From assembly GCA_030429545.1 (NCBI GenBank), contig JAUIFF010000001.1, positions 531,599 to 595,598 of the forward strand: DNA of 64,000 nt, in the 5' to 3' direction. The notes under the pieces were generated by a model. The model made no database searches. It was not told the DNA's origin and worked only from the letters and a program-made list of their open reading frames with translations. Shown one piece after another: positions 61,965 to 64,000 of this stretch (the first letter of the stretch is position 1; every line of letters begins with the position of its first letter). The translations under genes were made by a program, and so were the position numbers. Origin of the DNA: Polyangia bacterium. GTDB lineage: Bacteria > Myxococcota_A > Polyangia > Nannocystales > Nannocystaceae.

Positions 61965-62219
61965 ATGGCTGACGCGCAAAAACAACTGGCAGAACTCGAG
62001 GAACTCGCCGAGGCGATGAAAGTCGTTGTCAGCTACGAGCCGATGACCGGGCTGTCCCGCGGGAGTGGGGGGCTTTGCAAGGTCCGTGGAAAGATGCGGG
62101 TGATCATGGATCGCAAGCTCAAGCCCAACGAGCGGCTTCAGGTGCTGGCTGGCGCCCTGCGTAAACTCGACACCACGGCCCACTACGTCTCCCCGCAGGT
62201 GCGGCGCCTGCTGTCGTAG
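61965..62219 (+). CDS. Small conserved-looking protein after dnaJ
   Basis: The protein has 84 residues from ATG 61965 (an upstream ATG at 61938 is in frame). The sequence MADAQKQLAELEELAEAMKV is helical, then strand-rich GLSRGSGGLCKVRGKMRVIMDRKLKPNERLQVLAGALRKLD. It has the feel of a conserved myxobacterial gene of about this size, but I cannot give a function. One Cys only. It sits 88 bp after dnaJ, probably cotranscribed. Confidence 0.6.
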   Translation: MADAQKQLAELEELAEAMKVVVSYEPMTGLSRGSGGLCKVRGKMRVIMDRKLKPNERLQVLAGALRKLDTTAHYVSPQVRRLLS

Positions 62220-62295
62220 TCGTTGTTGATACACTGAAAATATTGCTGGTACAACGATGTCGGCAGCGGCGATTGCCGCGGGCGAACCCGTCGCG

Positions 62296-62697
62296 TCAGC
62301 GTTCGAGCAACAACTTGAGGGTGGGATCGAGGTGGAGCATTTCAGCGACTTCGGAGCGGATGCGCTCGAGTGTCGTCGGCGGGGTGTCGGCCGGGAGTTG
62401 AGATCGCACGATCTGATCGATCAGTCGCTCGCGTGCGTCCTCCGTGTTGATCGCCCCTGTGGCGATGGCTTCGGTCAACGCGGCGAGCGGATTTGCCTGG
62501 TTGATATCGCTCGTTGCCGCGATTTGTTCGATTTTTTGCGCATCTTGCGTGCTTTGAACACCGGCAATGCCACCCGCTGGCGAAATTTCAGGTTCGCCAG
62601 AATCGGCGACTTCAGAGGCGGTTTGCGGTGCCTCTGTGCGTTGTAGACGGGCGATTCGCAACTTGTCATCCGGGTTTGTCGAGTCGGGATCACGCAT
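62296..62697 (-). CDS. Small anti-sigma-FlgM-like or unknown acidic protein
   Basis: The protein has 133 residues from ATG 62697, fixed by GAGGAGAG upstream. It is soluble, acidic and helical. The first half (RDPDSTNPDDKLRIARLQRT ... GGIAGVQSTQDAQKIEQIAA) looks disordered. The second half has the helical pattern ALTEAIATGAINTEDARERLIDQIV then EVAEMLHLDPTLKLLLER. This end recalls FlgM/anti-sigma-28-type C-termini in layout, only loosely. It is divergent from the kinase at 62887. Confidence 0.5.
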   Translation of the reverse strand: MRDPDSTNPDDKLRIARLQRTEAPQTASEVADSGEPEISPAGGIAGVQSTQDAQKIEQIAATSDINQANPLAALTEAIATGAINTEDARERLIDQIVRSQLPADTPPTTLERIRSEVAEMLHLDPTLKLLLER

Positions 62698-62886
62698 AAT
62701 TTCTCTCCTCAGTCCCCGGGCGCTTCCCCGGACTATAGCAGTATCGGCAAACCAGCGCGGGTGTTGCACGCGGCAGATGCGGACTTCCAAGGTCGTTGAG
62801 TCGAACCGTTGACTTTTGTGGCATTCCGGGCTCACATACCCCAGCCCCGGGCTCATTTCTGGCGTGTGCTCGGACAGGAGTGCCAG

Positions 62887-64000
62887 TTGAATCAGGTCTC
62901 ACAATTCGGCCCCTATAAGCTGCTCCAGCGGATCAGTGTGGGCGGTATGGCCGAGGTCTACAAGGCCATCGAGCATGGTGTTGAGGGCTTCGAGCGTACC
63001 GTCGCCGTGAAGCGCATCCTGCCGCATATCGCTGAGGATGATGAGTTCATCACGATGTTCAAGGATGAGGCCAAGATCGCTGGCCAACTCACCCACGGCA
63101 ACATCGCGCAGATCTACAACCTAGGGCAGCAGGACGACAGTTTTTACATCGCGATGGAGTATGTCGCCGGCAAGGATGTGCGCAGCATCTTTACCCGGTG
63201 TGCACAATCCAAAAAACCCATGCCGGTCGCGCAGGGGTGTTTCATTGTGATGAAGGTGTGCGAAGGACTCGACTACGCACACAACAAAAAAGACAAGCAC
63301 GGTCGTCACCTCAACATCATTCACCGCGACGTCAGTCCGCCGAACATCCTCGTTTCGTATGAGGGGGAGGTCAAACTGATCGACTTTGGGGTGGCCAAGG
63401 CTGCGGGACGTGTGTCCAAAACGCAGGCCGGCATCCTCAAAGGCAAGTTTGGGTACATGTCGCCCGAGCAGGTTCGCGGCATGCAGCTCGACCGGCGAAG
63501 CGATGTGTTTTCCCTCGGCGTGGTGCTGTACGAAGTCCTCACGGGCACACGCCTGTTCCAGGGCGACACCGACTTTGCGACCCTCGAAAAGGTTCGCTCC
63601 GTCGATGTACCACCACCGAGTGGTCGCAACCCCGAGATTCCGCCAGCACTCGAGGAAGTGGTGATGAAGGCTCTGTCCGGCGAGCCAGAGACCCGGTACC
63701 AGTCGGCGATGGAACTGCACGACGGGCTGCAGGCATTCCTGTTTAAAAGCGGAATGCACTACAGCCGCAACGACCTTGCAGCATGGATGCGCAAGAACTA
63801 CGCGCGGGAGATTGAGTTGGACAAGCAGACAAACTCAACCAAAGGCAAGAAGCCTAGGCCCCCGATTCCCGGTCGTCGACCGCCCTCTGGCAAAGCTCCG
63901 CCGCCGCCGGTTCCCGGTCGCGGGCGCCCGGCGAGTGGGCCGCGAGCAGGTCGTGCAAAAGACAGTCTCAAGCCATCGCCCGAGCAACTAGCCGCGATGC
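62887..64000 (+). CDS. Ser/Thr protein kinase, 3' end beyond window
   Basis: The start is TTG 62887, taken because GGAG lies 8 bp upstream and it opens QFGPYKLLQRISVGGMAEVYKA directly. The kinase domain is complete: VAVKRI with lysine 42, HRDVSPPN (146-153), DFG (166-168), SPEQ, and DVFSLGVVLYEVLTG. After about residue 290 comes a Lys/Pro/Arg-rich linker (KKPRPPIPGRRPPSGKAPPP), then the window ends at base 64000 (371 codons). It is a cytoplasmic regulatory kinase, probably membrane-bound through a part not seen. Confidence 0.92.
   Translation, partial: MNQVSQFGPYKLLQRISVGGMAEVYKAIEHGVEGFERTVAVKRILPHIAEDDEFITMFKDEAKIAGQLTHGNIAQIYNLGQQDDSFYIAMEYVAGKDVRSIFTRCAQSKKPMPVAQGCFIVMKVCEGLDYAHNKKDKHGRHLNIIHRDVSPPNILVSYEGEVKLIDFGVAKAAGRVSKTQAGILKGKFGYMSPEQVRGMQLDRRSDVFSLGVVLYEVLTGTRLFQGDTDFATLEKVRSVDVPPPSGRNPEIPPALEEVVMKALSGEPETRYQSAMELHDGLQAFLFKSGMHYSRNDLAAWMRKNYAREIELDKQTNSTKGKKPRPPIPGRRPPSGKAPPPPVPGRGRPASGPRAGRAKDSLKPSPEQLAAM

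Overview
The window is high-GC DNA (roughly 60-65% by eye) from a myxobacterium, most likely of the Nannocystis/Enhygromyxa/Plesiocystis group. The evidence is the set of lipoproteins with a lipobox followed by long Thr/Ser/Asp/Gly-rich linkers and Cys-rich CGDG-type repeats, several Hanks-type Ser/Thr kinases, and a DUF4157 (eCIS-core) protein. The assignment rests on family style, not on a search.

Left part, 1-30.7 kb, looks like core chromosome. It has a truncated probable L,D-transpeptidase, an outer-membrane-type protein, a Cys-rich lipoprotein, a giant pseudokinase-TPR protein and an S1 protein. The cell-elongation operon mreB-mreC-mreD-mrdA-rodA follows on the minus strand, then a PpiD-like chaperone, a DUF4157 protein with its own operator-like dyad, a TerC protein, a CinA-like protein, pyrB-carA with translational overlap, gpsA, a transmembrane Ser/Thr kinase, and a divergent Thg1-like protein that lacks the expected catalytic aspartates.

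Middle part, 30.7-57.6 kb, is accessory. It is bracketed by two arrays of the same hairpin-forming repeat in the same orientation (30750-31100 and 56474-57565). Just inside the left array is a tyrosine recombinase. Next come a heavy-metal block on the minus strand (zinc/cadmium-type P-ATPase, 41-residue membrane peptide, CzcB, CzcA, SAM methyltransferase) behind a mer-type promoter, a MerR regulator with the mercury cysteine triad and its small operon, a copper-type P-ATPase with haem-motif lipoproteins around it, and a ParA plus ribbon-helix-helix partition pair. Upstream of parA lie two different iterated arrays (14 copies of GGCCCCAT, then 10 copies of GACA-N5-TGTC). The layout matches a type Ib plasmid partition locus, so this block looks like, or contains, an integrated plasmid-like element. 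A kinase operon, two overlapping unknown genes and an XRE regulator complete the block.

Right part, 57.7-64 kb, returns to core genes: hemW, hrcA, grpE, dnaJ, two small conserved-looking genes and a Ser/Thr kinase cut by the window end.

Across the whole window, except about 30.2-40.2 kb and 46.5-52.2 kb, a 10-bp palindrome TGYANNTRCA recurs at least 31 times where about two are expected from base composition. Most copies are inside genes. It behaves like a highly iterated genomic palindrome, and its absence helps mark the foreign segments. No tRNA, rRNA, CRISPR array or insertion sequence was recognised.
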